From Pseudacidovorax sp. (GTDB taxonomy: Bacteria > Pseudomonadota > Gammaproteobacteria > Burkholderiales > Burkholderiaceae_C), in contig NZ_JAGOPN010000004.1 of assembly GCF_017991995.1 (NCBI RefSeq), forward strand, positions 214,245 to 278,244: a stretch of DNA of 64,000 nt, given 5' to 3'. The stretch's first letter is position 1. The number at the start of each line of letters is the position of its first letter. The translations under genes were made by a program, and so were the position numbers. Shown one piece after another: positions 44,951 through 53,289 of the stretch. Below the pieces are notes generated by a model. That model did not search any database and was not told the origin of the DNA. It saw only the letters and a list, made by a program, of their open reading frames with translations.

Positions 44951-45439
44951 ATGCACTCCCGCTCCGCCCGCGCCATCCGGCTGGTCGCCCTCATCGAAGC
45001 CTTCAAGGGCGTGCTCGCCGTCGCTGCGGCGTCAGGGCTGCTCCTGCTGCTGCACAAGGACCTGCGCACGGTGGCCGAGCACCTGGTGCACCACCTGCAC
45101 CTGAACCCGGCCTCGCACGAGCCGCAGGTCTTCATCGACTTCGCAGCCCATCTGCAGAACGGCCGGCTGGCGCTGCTGTCGGCGGGGGCTGCGGCCTATG
45201 CGCTGGTGCGCTTCACCGAAGCCTATGGCCTGTTCCGCGAACGGGCCTGGGCCGAGTGGCTGGGCGCCCTCAGCGGGGGCATCTACCTGCCCTTCGAGGT
45301 GCTGGCGCTGGTGCGGCACATGCACTGGCTGGATGTGGTCACGCTGACGGCCAACCTGACGGTGGTGGGCGTCATGGTGCGGGCGCTCTGGTTACGGCGG
45401 CGTGCGGCTGCGCCGGGCCTCCCGATGCGGGTCAACTGA
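44951..45439 (+). CDS. DUF2127 membrane protein
   Basis: 162 residues. The motif RAIRLVALIEAFKGVLAVAAASGLL opens the DUF2127 family; about four helices follow (18-36, 75-95, 104-122, 128-150). It contains HLNPASHEP and LTRFTEAYGLFR-like VRFTEAYGLFRERAWAEWLG, characteristic of the family. Function unknown; located in the inner membrane. Confidence 0.8.
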   Translation: MHSRSARAIRLVALIEAFKGVLAVAAASGLLLLLHKDLRTVAEHLVHHLHLNPASHEPQVFIDFAAHLQNGRLALLSAGAAAYALVRFTEAYGLFRERAWAEWLGALSGGIYLPFEVLALVRHMHWLDVVTLTANLTVVGVMVRALWLRRRAAAPGLPMRVN

Positions 45440-45538
45440 CCCGACACCGCTCGGGTTGAGCAGGTCGACGCCTGGGCATCCTCCCTTCGACCCTTCGGCA
45501 AAACCCGGACAGGCCAGGCACAGGGCCGCCAGGCCGTC

Positions 45539-46267
45539 TCAGCCCACCACGCCGAGCAGCCGCGCCAGGTCGCCCGCCGTCTCCGGCCGCGAATCGAAGG
45601 CCAGCTGCGACTCCAGCCGCGTCAGGTGCTCGTGCATGCGCCTGGCCGCCTCCGGCGCATCGCGCAGGCGGATGGCGTCGATCAGCGCCCGGTGCTCGCG
45701 GCAGCCGCAGGCCGTGGCCTCCTCGCGCTCGTCGGCATGGGCCGAGCTGTAGGTCATCAGGATCAGCGAGGTGCGCGAGATCAGCTCGCGCAGGATGCGG
45801 CCCAGCGTCTGGTTGCCCGAGCGCTCGGCGATGGCCAGGTGGAAGTCGCCCGCCAGCCGGATCGCGCGGCGCATGTCGCCGCTGGTGCGGGCGGTCTCCT
45901 CCGCCTCGGCCGAGGCGCGCAGGCGCTGCACGTCGGCATCGCTGGCGCGGGCCACGAACAGCTCGACCAGCGTCGGCTCGATCAGCCGCCGCGCGCCGAA
46001 GACCTCGCGCGCTTCTTCCTGAGTGGGCTCGGCGATGGTGGCGCCGCGGTTGGGCGTCAGCGTGACCACCTGCTCGTTGGCCAGGCGCACCAGCACCGGA
46101 CGGATGCGCGTGCGCGAGACGCCGAAGGCGCTGGCCAGCTTGTCCTCCACCAGCTTGGTGCCGGGCGGCAGCTTGTGGTCGAGGATGGCCGAGACGATGC
46201 GCTCGTACATCTGCGCCTCGGTCAGCGCCGTGGTGGCGGCGGCGGGGCCGCTGTCCCCCGACGTCAT
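45539..46267 (-). CDS. GntR/FadR (FCD)-family transcriptional regulator of the adjacent ABC operon
   Basis: 242 residues from the ATG at 46267. N-terminal winged HTH (ERIVSAILDHKLPPGTKLVEDKLASAFGVSRTRIRPVLVRLANEQVVTLTPNRGATIA) and a C-terminal FCD ligand domain with metal-binding His positions (AGDFHLAIAERSGN, CREHRALIDAIRLRD). It is the last gene of the ABC-transporter operon, overlapping the permease stop by 4 nt. Two palindromes upstream of the operon (50918-50950) have the form of GntR operators, so it probably regulates its own operon. The effector is likely the transported polyamine or amine. Confidence 0.87.
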   Translation of the reverse strand: MTSGDSGPAAATTALTEAQMYERIVSAILDHKLPPGTKLVEDKLASAFGVSRTRIRPVLVRLANEQVVTLTPNRGATIAEPTQEEAREVFGARRLIEPTLVELFVARASDADVQRLRASAEAEETARTSGDMRRAIRLAGDFHLAIAERSGNQTLGRILRELISRTSLILMTYSSAHADEREEATACGCREHRALIDAIRLRDAPEAARRMHEHLTRLESQLAFDSRPETAGDLARLLGVVG

Positions 46268-47157
46268 CGGCGGCCCGGCGTCTGGCGGCGGCGCAGCAGC
46301 AGCGCCAGGCCCACGGTGAGGCCCATCACGCCCAGCGACACCACGGTGGTGACCGTGCCCAGCGCATAGATGGCCGGCGTGGTGACGGTGGAGGTCAGGC
46401 CCTGCAACTCCAGCGGCAGGGTGTTGACGTCGCCGATGGCCTGCGAGGTGCGGGCGATCTCGTCCCAGCTCAGCGTGAAGCCGAACATGCCGATGCCGAC
46501 GATGGAGGGGCCGATCAGCGGCAGCACCACATGGCGGAAGCTCTGCCATGGCGTGGCGCCCAGGTCGCGGGCGGCCTCCTCGTAGGCGGGATTGAAGCGG
46601 TTGAACACGGCGAACATGATGAGCAGGCCGAAAGGCAGCGTCCAGGTGAGGTGGGCGCCCAGGGCCGAGGTGAACAGGCCGAGCGCAGTGCCGTAATTTT
46701 CGAGCATGCCGTCCGCGCCCAGCGCGGCCAGGGCCGACTTGAGGCCGGTGTCGATCAGCCGGAACTGCAGGCCGATGCCCAGCGACACGATGATGGACGG
46801 CATGATCAGGCTGGCGATGCTCACGTAGAACAGCGCCCCGCCGCCCGCCAGCCGCTTGCGGAAGGCCAGCCCCGCCAGCACCGACAGCCCCACCGTGAGG
46901 GCCATCACCGCCGTGCCCAGCGCCAGCGAGCGCCGGAAGGCTGCACCGATATCCACCGTGCCCAGCCCTTCCGCGAGCTGCCGGAACCAGTGCAGCGACA
47001 CCCCCCGCATCGGAAAGGTCAGCCCACCCTCCGGCCCTTGGAAGGACAGCACGAAGATGGTGAACATCGGCCCGTACAGAAACAGCACGAACAGCACGAA
47101 CACCGCCGCCAGCGGCCAGAACCCCGGCGCACGCGCCTCAGAAACCCGAGCCTGCAT
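46264..47157 (-). CDS. ABC transporter permease, PotC-like (polyamine/putrescine type)
   Basis: 297 residues from the ATG at 47157. It has six transmembrane helices. The EAA loop is EEAARDLGATPWQSFRHVVLPLIGPSIVGIG; the periplasmic loop carries GVSLHWFRQL, as in PotC-type permeases. It forms the channel with the PotB-like permease and is powered by the ATPase at 49843. It overlaps the GntR gene by 4 nt. Confidence 0.88.
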   Translation of the reverse strand: MQARVSEARAPGFWPLAAVFVLFVLFLYGPMFTIFVLSFQGPEGGLTFPMRGVSLHWFRQLAEGLGTVDIGAAFRRSLALGTAVMALTVGLSVLAGLAFRKRLAGGGALFYVSIASLIMPSIIVSLGIGLQFRLIDTGLKSALAALGADGMLENYGTALGLFTSALGAHLTWTLPFGLLIMFAVFNRFNPAYEEAARDLGATPWQSFRHVVLPLIGPSIVGIGMFGFTLSWDEIARTSQAIGDVNTLPLELQGLTSTVTTPAIYALGTVTTVVSLGVMGLTVGLALLLRRRQTPGRR

Positions 47158-47199
47158 GAAAGTCACTCCTGTCGTTGCTATCGTTGCTGTCGCCGCCGG

Positions 47200-47300
47200 T
47201 CTTCGCGGGTGGCACCGCGGAACCGGCTCCGCCGGGCCGCTGGTGCCGCCCCCTTGAGGGGGAGGCGCCGAAGGCGCCACGGGGGTGGGCCCAAGTGCTG
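47200..47300 (-). repeat. Dispersed intergenic repeat, copy E (inside the ABC operon)
   Basis: It contains GGTGGCACCGCGGAACCGGC, the hairpin CTCCGCCGGGCCGCTGG, and CCCCCTTGAGGGGG. It is in the same orientation as copies B and F. It sits between the two permease genes, so it is part of the operon transcript rather than at an operon end. Confidence 0.65.
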
Positions 47301-47301
47301 G

Positions 47302-48219
47302 CTACAACTCTTTCCGGATGTCGACCACCCGCGTCAAGGCCCAGATGATCATCAGCACCACCGCCAGCAGGATCACCGCATTGGCCGCCGCCAGCGGGAA
47401 CTGCAGGTAGCTGGTCTGCACCTGGATGATCTTGCCCACCGAAGCGATCTGCTGGCCGCCCATCACGCCGATGGTCACGAAGTCGCCCATCACGATGGTG
47501 ATGACGAAGATGGAGCCGATCAGGATGCCGGTGCGCGACAGCGGCACGATCACGTTCCACAGCGTCTGCCAGCCCGAGGCGCCGCAGTCGTCGGCCGCTT
47601 CGAGCAGGCTGCGGTCGATGCGCATCATGCTGTTGAAGATCGGCACGATCATGAACATGGTGTAGAGGTGCACGAAGGCCAGCACCACCGAGAAGTCGGA
47701 GAACAGCAGCCACTCCACCGGCTCGTGCACCAGCCCCAGGCCCATCAGCGTCTGGTTGACCAGGCCGTTGCGGCCCAGCAGCGGCACCCACGAGATCATG
47801 CGGATCACGTTGCTGGTCCAGAAGGGCACCGTGCACAGCACGAACAGCAGCGTCTGCATGCCCGGCGAGCGCACGTGGAAGGCCAGGAAGTACGCCACCG
47901 CGAAGCCCAGCACCAGCGTGATCGCCCACACCAGCAGGCAGAACTTGAAGGTCGACAGATACGTCGACAGCGTCACGCACAGATCGCCGTTGTCCGTGAG
48001 GTGCGAGCAGCCCTCGAAGATCGCGAGGTAGTTGCGCAGCGAGACCGCGGGAATCAGCTCGTACTCGTTGAAGTCCCACAGGCTGACCATGCCGATCAGC
48101 ACCAGCGGCACCACGAAGAAGAGCAGGAACACCAGCGCGAACGGTGCCGCCTGCCACCAAGGCTTGGCCCCGCCCTCCATCGGCGCAGAAGCATGGACGC
48201 TGGATGCGGGAGCACTCAT
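47302..48219 (-). CDS. ABC transporter permease, PotB-like
   Basis: 305 residues, six transmembrane helices. Motifs of the PotB branch are FEGCSHLTDNGDLCVTLSTYLSTFKFCLLVWAITLVLGF and the cytoplasmic EAA loop LEAADDCGASGWQTLWNVIVPLSRTGILIG. It contributes half of the membrane channel. A repeat element of 145 bp separates it from the PotC-like gene and another of about 120 bp from the binding protein. Confidence 0.88.
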   Translation of the reverse strand: MSAPASSVHASAPMEGGAKPWWQAAPFALVFLLFFVVPLVLIGMVSLWDFNEYELIPAVSLRNYLAIFEGCSHLTDNGDLCVTLSTYLSTFKFCLLVWAITLVLGFAVAYFLAFHVRSPGMQTLLFVLCTVPFWTSNVIRMISWVPLLGRNGLVNQTLMGLGLVHEPVEWLLFSDFSVVLAFVHLYTMFMIVPIFNSMMRIDRSLLEAADDCGASGWQTLWNVIVPLSRTGILIGSIFVITIVMGDFVTIGVMGGQQIASVGKIIQVQTSYLQFPLAAANAVILLAVVLMIIWALTRVVDIRKEL

Positions 48220-48359
48220 GGCAGTCAGGGATGAGGAGAAAGCGCCGAAGCGCGAAAGATGAAGCAGGGGGCGTCAACGCCGCCAATGCGAAGCGAGGCG
48301 AAGCGAAAAGAGCGTCAACCCCCACGCGCCCGCTCCAACCCACAAGAGCGATCACCCCG

Positions 48360-48478
48360 GCAAGCGCAGCGAGCCGCCGCGGGAGCACCCGCGGAACCGG
48401 CTTTGCCGGGCCGCTGGGTGCGCCCCCTTGAGGGGGGAGGCGGCTACACGAAGTGAGCAAGCAACGGGGGTGGTCCCT
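48360..48478 (-). repeat. Dispersed intergenic repeat, copy F
   Basis: It contains GAGCACCCGCGGAACCGGCTTTGCCGGGCC followed by GGGTGCGCCCCCTTGAGGGG and CGAAGTGAGCAAGCAACGGGGG. It fills most of the gap between the binding-protein and PotB-like genes. The neighbouring 48220-48360 holds nothing else recognisable. Confidence 0.7.
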
Positions 48479-49759
48479 TTATGCGGCGACGAATTCGTTC
48501 CATTTCCGGACCATGTATTCGTTCTCATCCATCACCGCGTTCCAGCACGCGATGCCGCCCATGCGCTGCTCGTAGCTGCCGCCGTCGCGCACGCTGCCCG
48601 CCTTGGCGATCACCACGCCCTGCGGGCTCTTGATGTCCTGCGTGGCCGGCTTGCCTTCCATCCAGTAGGCCCACTCGTAGGGTTCCATCTTGGCCTTGGC
48701 CGTCTCCAGCACGGCGCTGTAGTAGCCCTGGCGGTTGAGGTACGCGCCGGCCCAGCCGTCGAGGAACCAGTTGATGAACTCGTAGGCGGCGTCCAGCTTC
48801 TTGCCCGACAGCGTGGCCGGCAGGCCGAAGCCGGATGCCCAGGCGCGATAGCCTTCCTTCAGCGGCTGGAACACGCAGTCGATGCCCTTGCTGCGCACCG
48901 CGGTCACGGCGGGGCTCCACATCGACTGGATCACCACCTCGCCCGAAGCCATCAGGTTCACCGACTCGTTGAAGTCCTTCCACAGTGCGCGGAACTGCCC
49001 GGCCTTCTTGGCTTCGATGAGCGTCTTGATCGTCAGGTCGATCTCGGCCTTGCTCATGTTGCCCTTGTCCTTGTACTTGTGGATGCCCTTGGCCTCCACC
49101 ACCATCGCCGCGTCCATGATGCCGATGGAAGGGATGTTCAGGATCGCGGCCTTGCCTTTGAACTCGGGGTTGAGCAGCTCGGCCCAGCTCTCGATCGGGC
49201 GCTTGATCAGGTCGGGACGGATGCCCAGCGTGTCGGCGTTGTAGGTGGTGGGGATCAGCGTCATCCACTGCGTGGGCGCCTTGGCGAAGACCTTGCTCTT
49301 CTCGCCTTCGAGGAAGATCACTTTCTTGGGCGCCGTGCCCTGGTCACCCACGGCCTTGCCGGCGACTTCGCCCTTGGTGAAGAGCGAGGTGATCTTGTCG
49401 GCGTTCTTCACGCGCTTGACGTCGATGCCCTTCAGGTTGCCGGTGGGCACGATCTTCTTGAGCGAGAAGAACTCGGTGTCGATCAGGTCGAAGCTGTTGG
49501 GCGCGGTGACGGCGCGCTTGGTCACGTCGTCGGTGGTCACGGCCACGTACTGGATCTCGATGCCGGTGTCGGCCTTGAACTTCTCGGCGATGGCCTTGTC
49601 CTGGTTCACCGCGGTGCCCAGGTAGCGCAGCACCATCTTCTCCTGCGCATGGACGAAGGGCGCCGCCCCCGTGGCCAGGATGCCGGCCATGCCGGCGCCG
49701 CCTTGCAGCAGGCTGCGGCGCGAAAGGCCGGGGGTGCGGGGATCGAGCGTGTCGGACAT
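48479..49759 (-). CDS. Periplasmic substrate-binding protein of the polyamine-type ABC transporter (PotD-like)
   Basis: 426 residues. A twin-arginine-type signal (SRRSLLQGGAGMAGILATGAA) precedes the cleavage near FVHA-QE, suggesting Tat export. The type II periplasmic fold (ILATGAAPF, MVLRYLGTAVNQDKAIAEKF, VTTDDVTKRAVTAPN) belongs to the spermidine/putrescine family, although the ligand could be another amine or polyhydroxy acid. It stands between the ATPase and the permeases, as in potA-D operons rearranged. Confidence 0.86.
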   Translation of the reverse strand: MSDTLDPRTPGLSRRSLLQGGAGMAGILATGAAPFVHAQEKMVLRYLGTAVNQDKAIAEKFKADTGIEIQYVAVTTDDVTKRAVTAPNSFDLIDTEFFSLKKIVPTGNLKGIDVKRVKNADKITSLFTKGEVAGKAVGDQGTAPKKVIFLEGEKSKVFAKAPTQWMTLIPTTYNADTLGIRPDLIKRPIESWAELLNPEFKGKAAILNIPSIGIMDAAMVVEAKGIHKYKDKGNMSKAEIDLTIKTLIEAKKAGQFRALWKDFNESVNLMASGEVVIQSMWSPAVTAVRSKGIDCVFQPLKEGYRAWASGFGLPATLSGKKLDAAYEFINWFLDGWAGAYLNRQGYYSAVLETAKAKMEPYEWAYWMEGKPATQDIKSPQGVVIAKAGSVRDGGSYEQRMGGIACWNAVMDENEYMVRKWNEFVAA

Positions 49760-49842
49760 CGAGGACTCCTTGTTGGGGGATGAGGAAGCGCGAGCGCGGT
49801 TGGAAAAAAGAAAGGGCAGAGGCGACGGCTTGGGCGTGCGGC

Positions 49843-50874
49843 TCAGGCCGGCAGTGCATGTGCCTGGTGCGGCGCCCAGAACAGGTGCACGTCTTCGCCC
49901 AGGGCATAGGGCCGTTCGGCGAAGCGGGCTTCGGGCAGCATCACCGACACGCCGTTGGCGCCAGCCGCGTCCTGCGCCTGCAGGCCGAGCAGCACGTAGG
50001 TGCCCTGGTATTCGACGTCGGTGACGGTGGCGCCCATGCCAGGCACTGCCACGACGGCGGCGTCGCCCGCGGCCGGCCGGATCTGCAGGTGGTCGTTGCG
50101 CACGGCCACCTTGCCCGTGCCGGTCTGGATCACGTTGTGGCCGCCCATGAAGCGCGCCACGAACTCGGTGGCCGGGGCGTTGTAGACCGCATGCGGCGAG
50201 CCGACCTGCTCGATGCGGCCGTGGTTCATCACCACCATGGTGTCGGCCAGCGCCATCGCCTCTTCCTGCGAATGCGTGACGTGAATGAAGGTCAGGCCCA
50301 GCTCCTTCTGCCAGCGGCGCAGCTCGGCGCGCATCTGCACGCGCAGGAAGGGGTCGAGGGCGGAGAGCGGCTCGTCCAGCAGCAGCACGCGCGGCTGGGT
50401 GATGAGGGCCCGGGCCAGCGCCACGCGCTGCTGCTGGCCGCCGGACAGCTCACCCGGCTTGCGCTGCGCCAGGTGGCCGAGCGAGACGCGCTCCAGCAGG
50501 TCCTGCGCGCGGGCCTGGCGCTCGGCCCTGGCCACGCCTTTCATCTTGAGGCTGAAGGCGACGTTGTCCAGCGCCGACAGGTGCGGGAAGAGGGCGAAGC
50601 TCTGGAACATCATGGCCGTGCCGCGCGCGGCGGCGGGCAGGTCGGTGATGTTGCGGTTCTCCAGCAGGATGTCGCCGCTGGTCACCGACTCGTGCCCCGC
50701 GATCATGCGCAGCGTGGTGCTCTTGCCGCAGCCCGAGGGGCCGAGCAGGCAGCAGTAGCTGCCGCTGGCAATGCGCAGGTCGATGGCGTCCACGGCTGGC
50801 GCGCCCTGCGCATAGCGCTTGGTCAGCGCGACGAGCTCGATGGCGGCGGGCGATGGCGTGGCGATGGCGTCCAT
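49843..50874 (-). CDS. ABC transporter ATPase, PotA-like
   Basis: 343 residues. Walker A GPSGCGKST (residues 45-53), the signature LSGGQQQRVALARAL, Walker B VLLLDEPLSALDP and the H-loop ITHSQEEA (VTHSQEEAMAL) are intact. A TOBE domain follows from about 255 (ERPYALGEDVHLFW). It hydrolyses ATP to drive the importer. It is the first gene of the operon (ATPase, binding protein, PotB, PotC, GntR), 67 bp downstream of two palindromic operators. Confidence 0.92.
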   Translation of the reverse strand: MDAIATPSPAAIELVALTKRYAQGAPAVDAIDLRIASGSYCCLLGPSGCGKSTTLRMIAGHESVTSGDILLENRNITDLPAAARGTAMMFQSFALFPHLSALDNVAFSLKMKGVARAERQARAQDLLERVSLGHLAQRKPGELSGGQQQRVALARALITQPRVLLLDEPLSALDPFLRVQMRAELRRWQKELGLTFIHVTHSQEEAMALADTMVVMNHGRIEQVGSPHAVYNAPATEFVARFMGGHNVIQTGTGKVAVRNDHLQIRPAAGDAAVVAVPGMGATVTDVEYQGTYVLLGLQAQDAAGANGVSVMLPEARFAERPYALGEDVHLFWAPHQAHALPA

Positions 50875-50917
50875 GCCGATGGCCTACGCAAGGCGTGTGC
50901 CAGCGTGCGCTCATTGT

Positions 50918-50950
50918 TTGCACGCAATCGCCGCCAAAAATTGCGTACAA
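50918..50950 (-). promoter_or_regulatory. Probable GntR operators upstream of the ABC operon
   Basis: Two 10-bp palindromes, TTGCACGCAA (50918-50927) and TTGCGTACAA (50941-50950), share the form TTGYRYRCAA with centres 23 bp apart. Together they also make a longer inverted repeat. They lie 44-76 bp before the ATPase start. Recognition by the operon-encoded GntR/FCD protein is inferred from their form and position. Confidence 0.6.
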
Positions 50951-50975
50951 AAAGCACCGCCGCAGTGCGCGGCGG
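50948..50975 (-). terminator. Intrinsic terminator of the flavin reductase gene
   Basis: On the minus strand CCGCCGC (50975-50969) and GCGGCGG (50963-50957) form a 7-bp stem with a 5-nt loop, followed by TGCTTTTT. It lies a few nt after the flavin reductase stop and abuts the operator region of the next operon. Confidence 0.75.
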
Positions 50976-50981
50976 GCCGGT

Positions 50982-51593
50982 TCAGCGCCGAAGCGGTGCC
51001 AGCGGCTGCGCGTCCGCCGCGTCGCCGTCGATCAGGAAGTGCCCGCCCGCCACGTGGTGCAGGGTGCGCAGCGCGTCGTGGCCGTCGAAATGCCAGCGGC
51101 CGTCCGAGAAGACGCGCGCATCGGCCTGGGCGGCCACCACCTCGCCCAGGAACAGGTCGTAGCGCTGCTGGATCGGCGGCTCGGGCAGCAGCCGGCATTC
51201 CAGCCAGGCGGCGCAGCCGTCCAGCAGCGGCGCGTCCGTCGCGCTGCCGGCAAAGGTGGCCAGGCCATAGGCCGCGAACTTGTCGAGGCCGCCCAACGCA
51301 TCGGCATCCCGGCCCGAGACGCTGCCCAGGGCGTTGCACAGGTCCAGTTGCGCCCGCACCGGCACCTGCAGCGCGAATTCGCCGCTGGCTTCCAGCAGTT
51401 CGCGGGTGAAGGTGCTCTTGTCCAGCACCACGGCCACCTTGGGCGGGTCGAAGTCCAGGGGCATCGCCCAGGCGGCCGCCATGATGTTGCGGCGTCCGCC
51501 CGCCGCCGCGCTCACCAGCACGGTGGGGCCGTGGTTGAGCAGGCGGTAGGCCTTGGCCAGGTCGACGGGGCGGCGGTGGTGGGCGGTGGTCAT
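50982..51593 (-). CDS. Flavin reductase-like (FMN-binding split-barrel) domain protein
   Basis: 203 residues. Flavin-reductase-like pattern: KAYRLLNHGPTVLVSAAAGGRRNIMAAAWAMPLDFDPPKVAVVLDKSTFTRELLEASGEFALQVP, with FMN-contacting strands in the first half. The C-terminal RYDLFLGEVVAAQADARVF segment is typical of the DIM6/NTAB branch. It may supply reduced flavin to a monooxygenase, but none is adjacent. Single gene, same strand as dadA with 36 bp between. Confidence 0.85.
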   Translation of the reverse strand: MTTAHHRRPVDLAKAYRLLNHGPTVLVSAAAGGRRNIMAAAWAMPLDFDPPKVAVVLDKSTFTRELLEASGEFALQVPVRAQLDLCNALGSVSGRDADALGGLDKFAAYGLATFAGSATDAPLLDGCAAWLECRLLPEPPIQQRYDLFLGEVVAAQADARVFSDGRWHFDGHDALRTLHHVAGGHFLIDGDAADAQPLAPLRR

Positions 51594-51629
51594 GCGGCCG
51601 ACGATAGCGCGCCCGTGTGTCGGAGCCGA

Positions 51630-52940
51630 TCAGGCAGCGCTAGCGAGCGGTCCGGGCACGTTGCCCACGCGGGTCGCGGCGGTGAAGGCGAATTCCACCT
51701 CCGGCGCCAGTCCGCTCACAATGCGCGCGATGGACTGGCCCGAGCCGCAGGCATGCGTCCAGCCCAGCGTGCCGTGGCCGGTGTTGAGGAACAGCCGGCC
51801 GATGCGGCTGGCGCCGATGATCGGCACGTTGCTCGGCGTGGCCGGACGCAGGCCGCTCCAGAACTGGGCCCGCGCCGTGTCGCCCGCACCGGGAAAGAGC
51901 TGCTCCACGCGGCGCACGATGGCCTCGCAGCGCACGGTGTTCAGGTCGCGGTCGTAGCCATTGAGCTCGGCCGTGCCCGCGATGCGCAGGCGGTCGCCCT
52001 GCGGCCCGGTCAGGCGCGAGAACACCAGCTTGAACTCGTCGTCCGTCAGCGAGACCTGGTGCGCGCGGCTCGCGTCCTTGACCGGCATGGTCACGGAATA
52101 GCCCTTGGCCGGGTAGATCGGCAGCCGGATGCCCAGCGGCGCCGCCAGCAGCGGGCTGAACGAGCCCATGGCCAGCACATAGGCGTCGGCGCGCAGGCGC
52201 TGGTAGCGGCCTTCCACGTCGGTGGCTTCCACATGGTCCAGTTCGCCGGCCACCTCGCGCAGCGCGGTGATGGTGTGCCCCATCAGGAAGCGCACGCCGG
52301 CCGCCTCCGCCCTCTTGGCGAGTTCGCGGGTGAAGCGGTTGGCGTCGCCCGACTCGTCCTCGGCCGTGTAGGTGGCGCCGGCGAGCTGCGGACGGATGTG
52401 GGCGAGGGCGGGTTCCAGGCGCACGGCATGGTCGGCGTCGATCACCTGCCGCTCGCAGCCGAGCTGGCGCATCTGCTCGGCCGGTGCCTGGGCGGCGTCG
52501 AATTCCTTCTGCGAGGTGTAGAAGTGCAGGATGCCCTGCGTGCGCTGGTCGTAGGCGATGCCGGTGTCGCGGCGCAGTTGCTGCAGCACGTCGCGGCTGT
52601 AGGTGCCCAGGCGCACGATCTGCTCGATGTTGTGGCGGGTGCGCGCGGGCGTGCATTCGCGCAGGAAAGAGAGGCCCCAGAGCCACTGCCGCAGGTCGGG
52701 CCGCAGGCGGAAGAGCAGGGGCGCATCCTCGCGGCCCAGCCACTTCAGCAGCTTGAGCGGCGCGCCGGGGTTGGCCCAGGGCTCGGCATGGCTGACGGAG
52801 ATCTGGCCGCCATTGGCGAAGCTGGTCTCGGCGCCGGGCGTGGCCTGGCGGTCGACGACGGTCACGTCGTGGCCGAGCTGGGAGAGGAAGTAGGCGGAGG
52901 TGGTGCCGAGCAGGCCGGCGCCAAGGACGATCACGCGCAT
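51630..52940 (-). CDS. dadA: D-amino-acid dehydrogenase, small subunit (DadA-type FAD oxidoreductase)
   Basis: 436 residues from the ATG at 52940. N-terminal FAD Rossmann MRVIVLGAGLLGTTSAYFLSQLGHDVTVVDR, then SFANGGQISVSHAEPWANPGAPLKLLKWL, the DadA signature. GIRLPIYPAKGYSVTMPV and the C-terminal GLRPATPSNVPIIGASRIGRLFLNTGHGTLGWTHACGSGQ are typical of DadA. It oxidises D-amino acids (mainly D-alanine) to 2-oxo acids, passing electrons to the respiratory chain. Its leader carries a tandem glycine riboswitch, so glycine (or a related small amino acid) is a candidate regulator or substrate. It lacks a neighbouring dadX racemase. Confidence 0.92.
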   Translation of the reverse strand: MRVIVLGAGLLGTTSAYFLSQLGHDVTVVDRQATPGAETSFANGGQISVSHAEPWANPGAPLKLLKWLGREDAPLLFRLRPDLRQWLWGLSFLRECTPARTRHNIEQIVRLGTYSRDVLQQLRRDTGIAYDQRTQGILHFYTSQKEFDAAQAPAEQMRQLGCERQVIDADHAVRLEPALAHIRPQLAGATYTAEDESGDANRFTRELAKRAEAAGVRFLMGHTITALREVAGELDHVEATDVEGRYQRLRADAYVLAMGSFSPLLAAPLGIRLPIYPAKGYSVTMPVKDASRAHQVSLTDDEFKLVFSRLTGPQGDRLRIAGTAELNGYDRDLNTVRCEAIVRRVEQLFPGAGDTARAQFWSGLRPATPSNVPIIGASRIGRLFLNTGHGTLGWTHACGSGQSIARIVSGLAPEVEFAFTAATRVGNVPGPLASAA

Positions 52941-53039
52941 GGAAGAACCCCTTTCAGGTTGCAGCGCATGAACGCGGCAGCGGGGACTCGTCCTTGGAAC
53001 ACAAAGGAGCAACCGCCGCATGACGCGTTCAGGTTGCCG

Positions 53040-53252
53040 CTCCCCCTGTCCTTGGTACCTGAGAGTTTCACCCGCAGCGCGCGCGGCGGGTTTGCTCCTT
53101 CGGTGCGCCACATGGCGTGGCGGCTCTCCAGACGGCGTGATGGATGTGCAGTACGGGCCCGTCGCCGGACCGACCTGAGCGTTTATGGGAGTTTGCGCCT
53201 TCGGTAGCGCCGCCCGGCCGGTGCCGGTGGGCGGTGCGTTCTCCTGCGGGGC
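53040..53252 (-). promoter_or_regulatory. Tandem glycine riboswitch upstream of dadA
   Basis: Read on the minus strand there are two aptamers. The first (about 53252-53160) has GCAGGAGAACGC, the conserved CTACCGAAGGCGCAAACTCCC and GCTCAGGTC. The second (about 53132-53045) has TCTGGAGAGCCGCC, GCACCGAAGGAGCAAAC, and GTGAAACTCTCAGGTACC followed by AAGGACAG. These strings are the class-defining core of glycine aptamers. Between this element and the dadA start, GCAACCT occurs twice (53037-53031 and 52962-52956, the second abutting the Shine-Dalgarno AAAGGGG). The intervening GGTTGC (53014-53009) can pair with either, which gives a plausible switch. Confidence 0.85.
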
Positions 53253-53289
53253 GCGATTCTAGGGGCGGATGCGCTGGCGCCAAAGCCCT

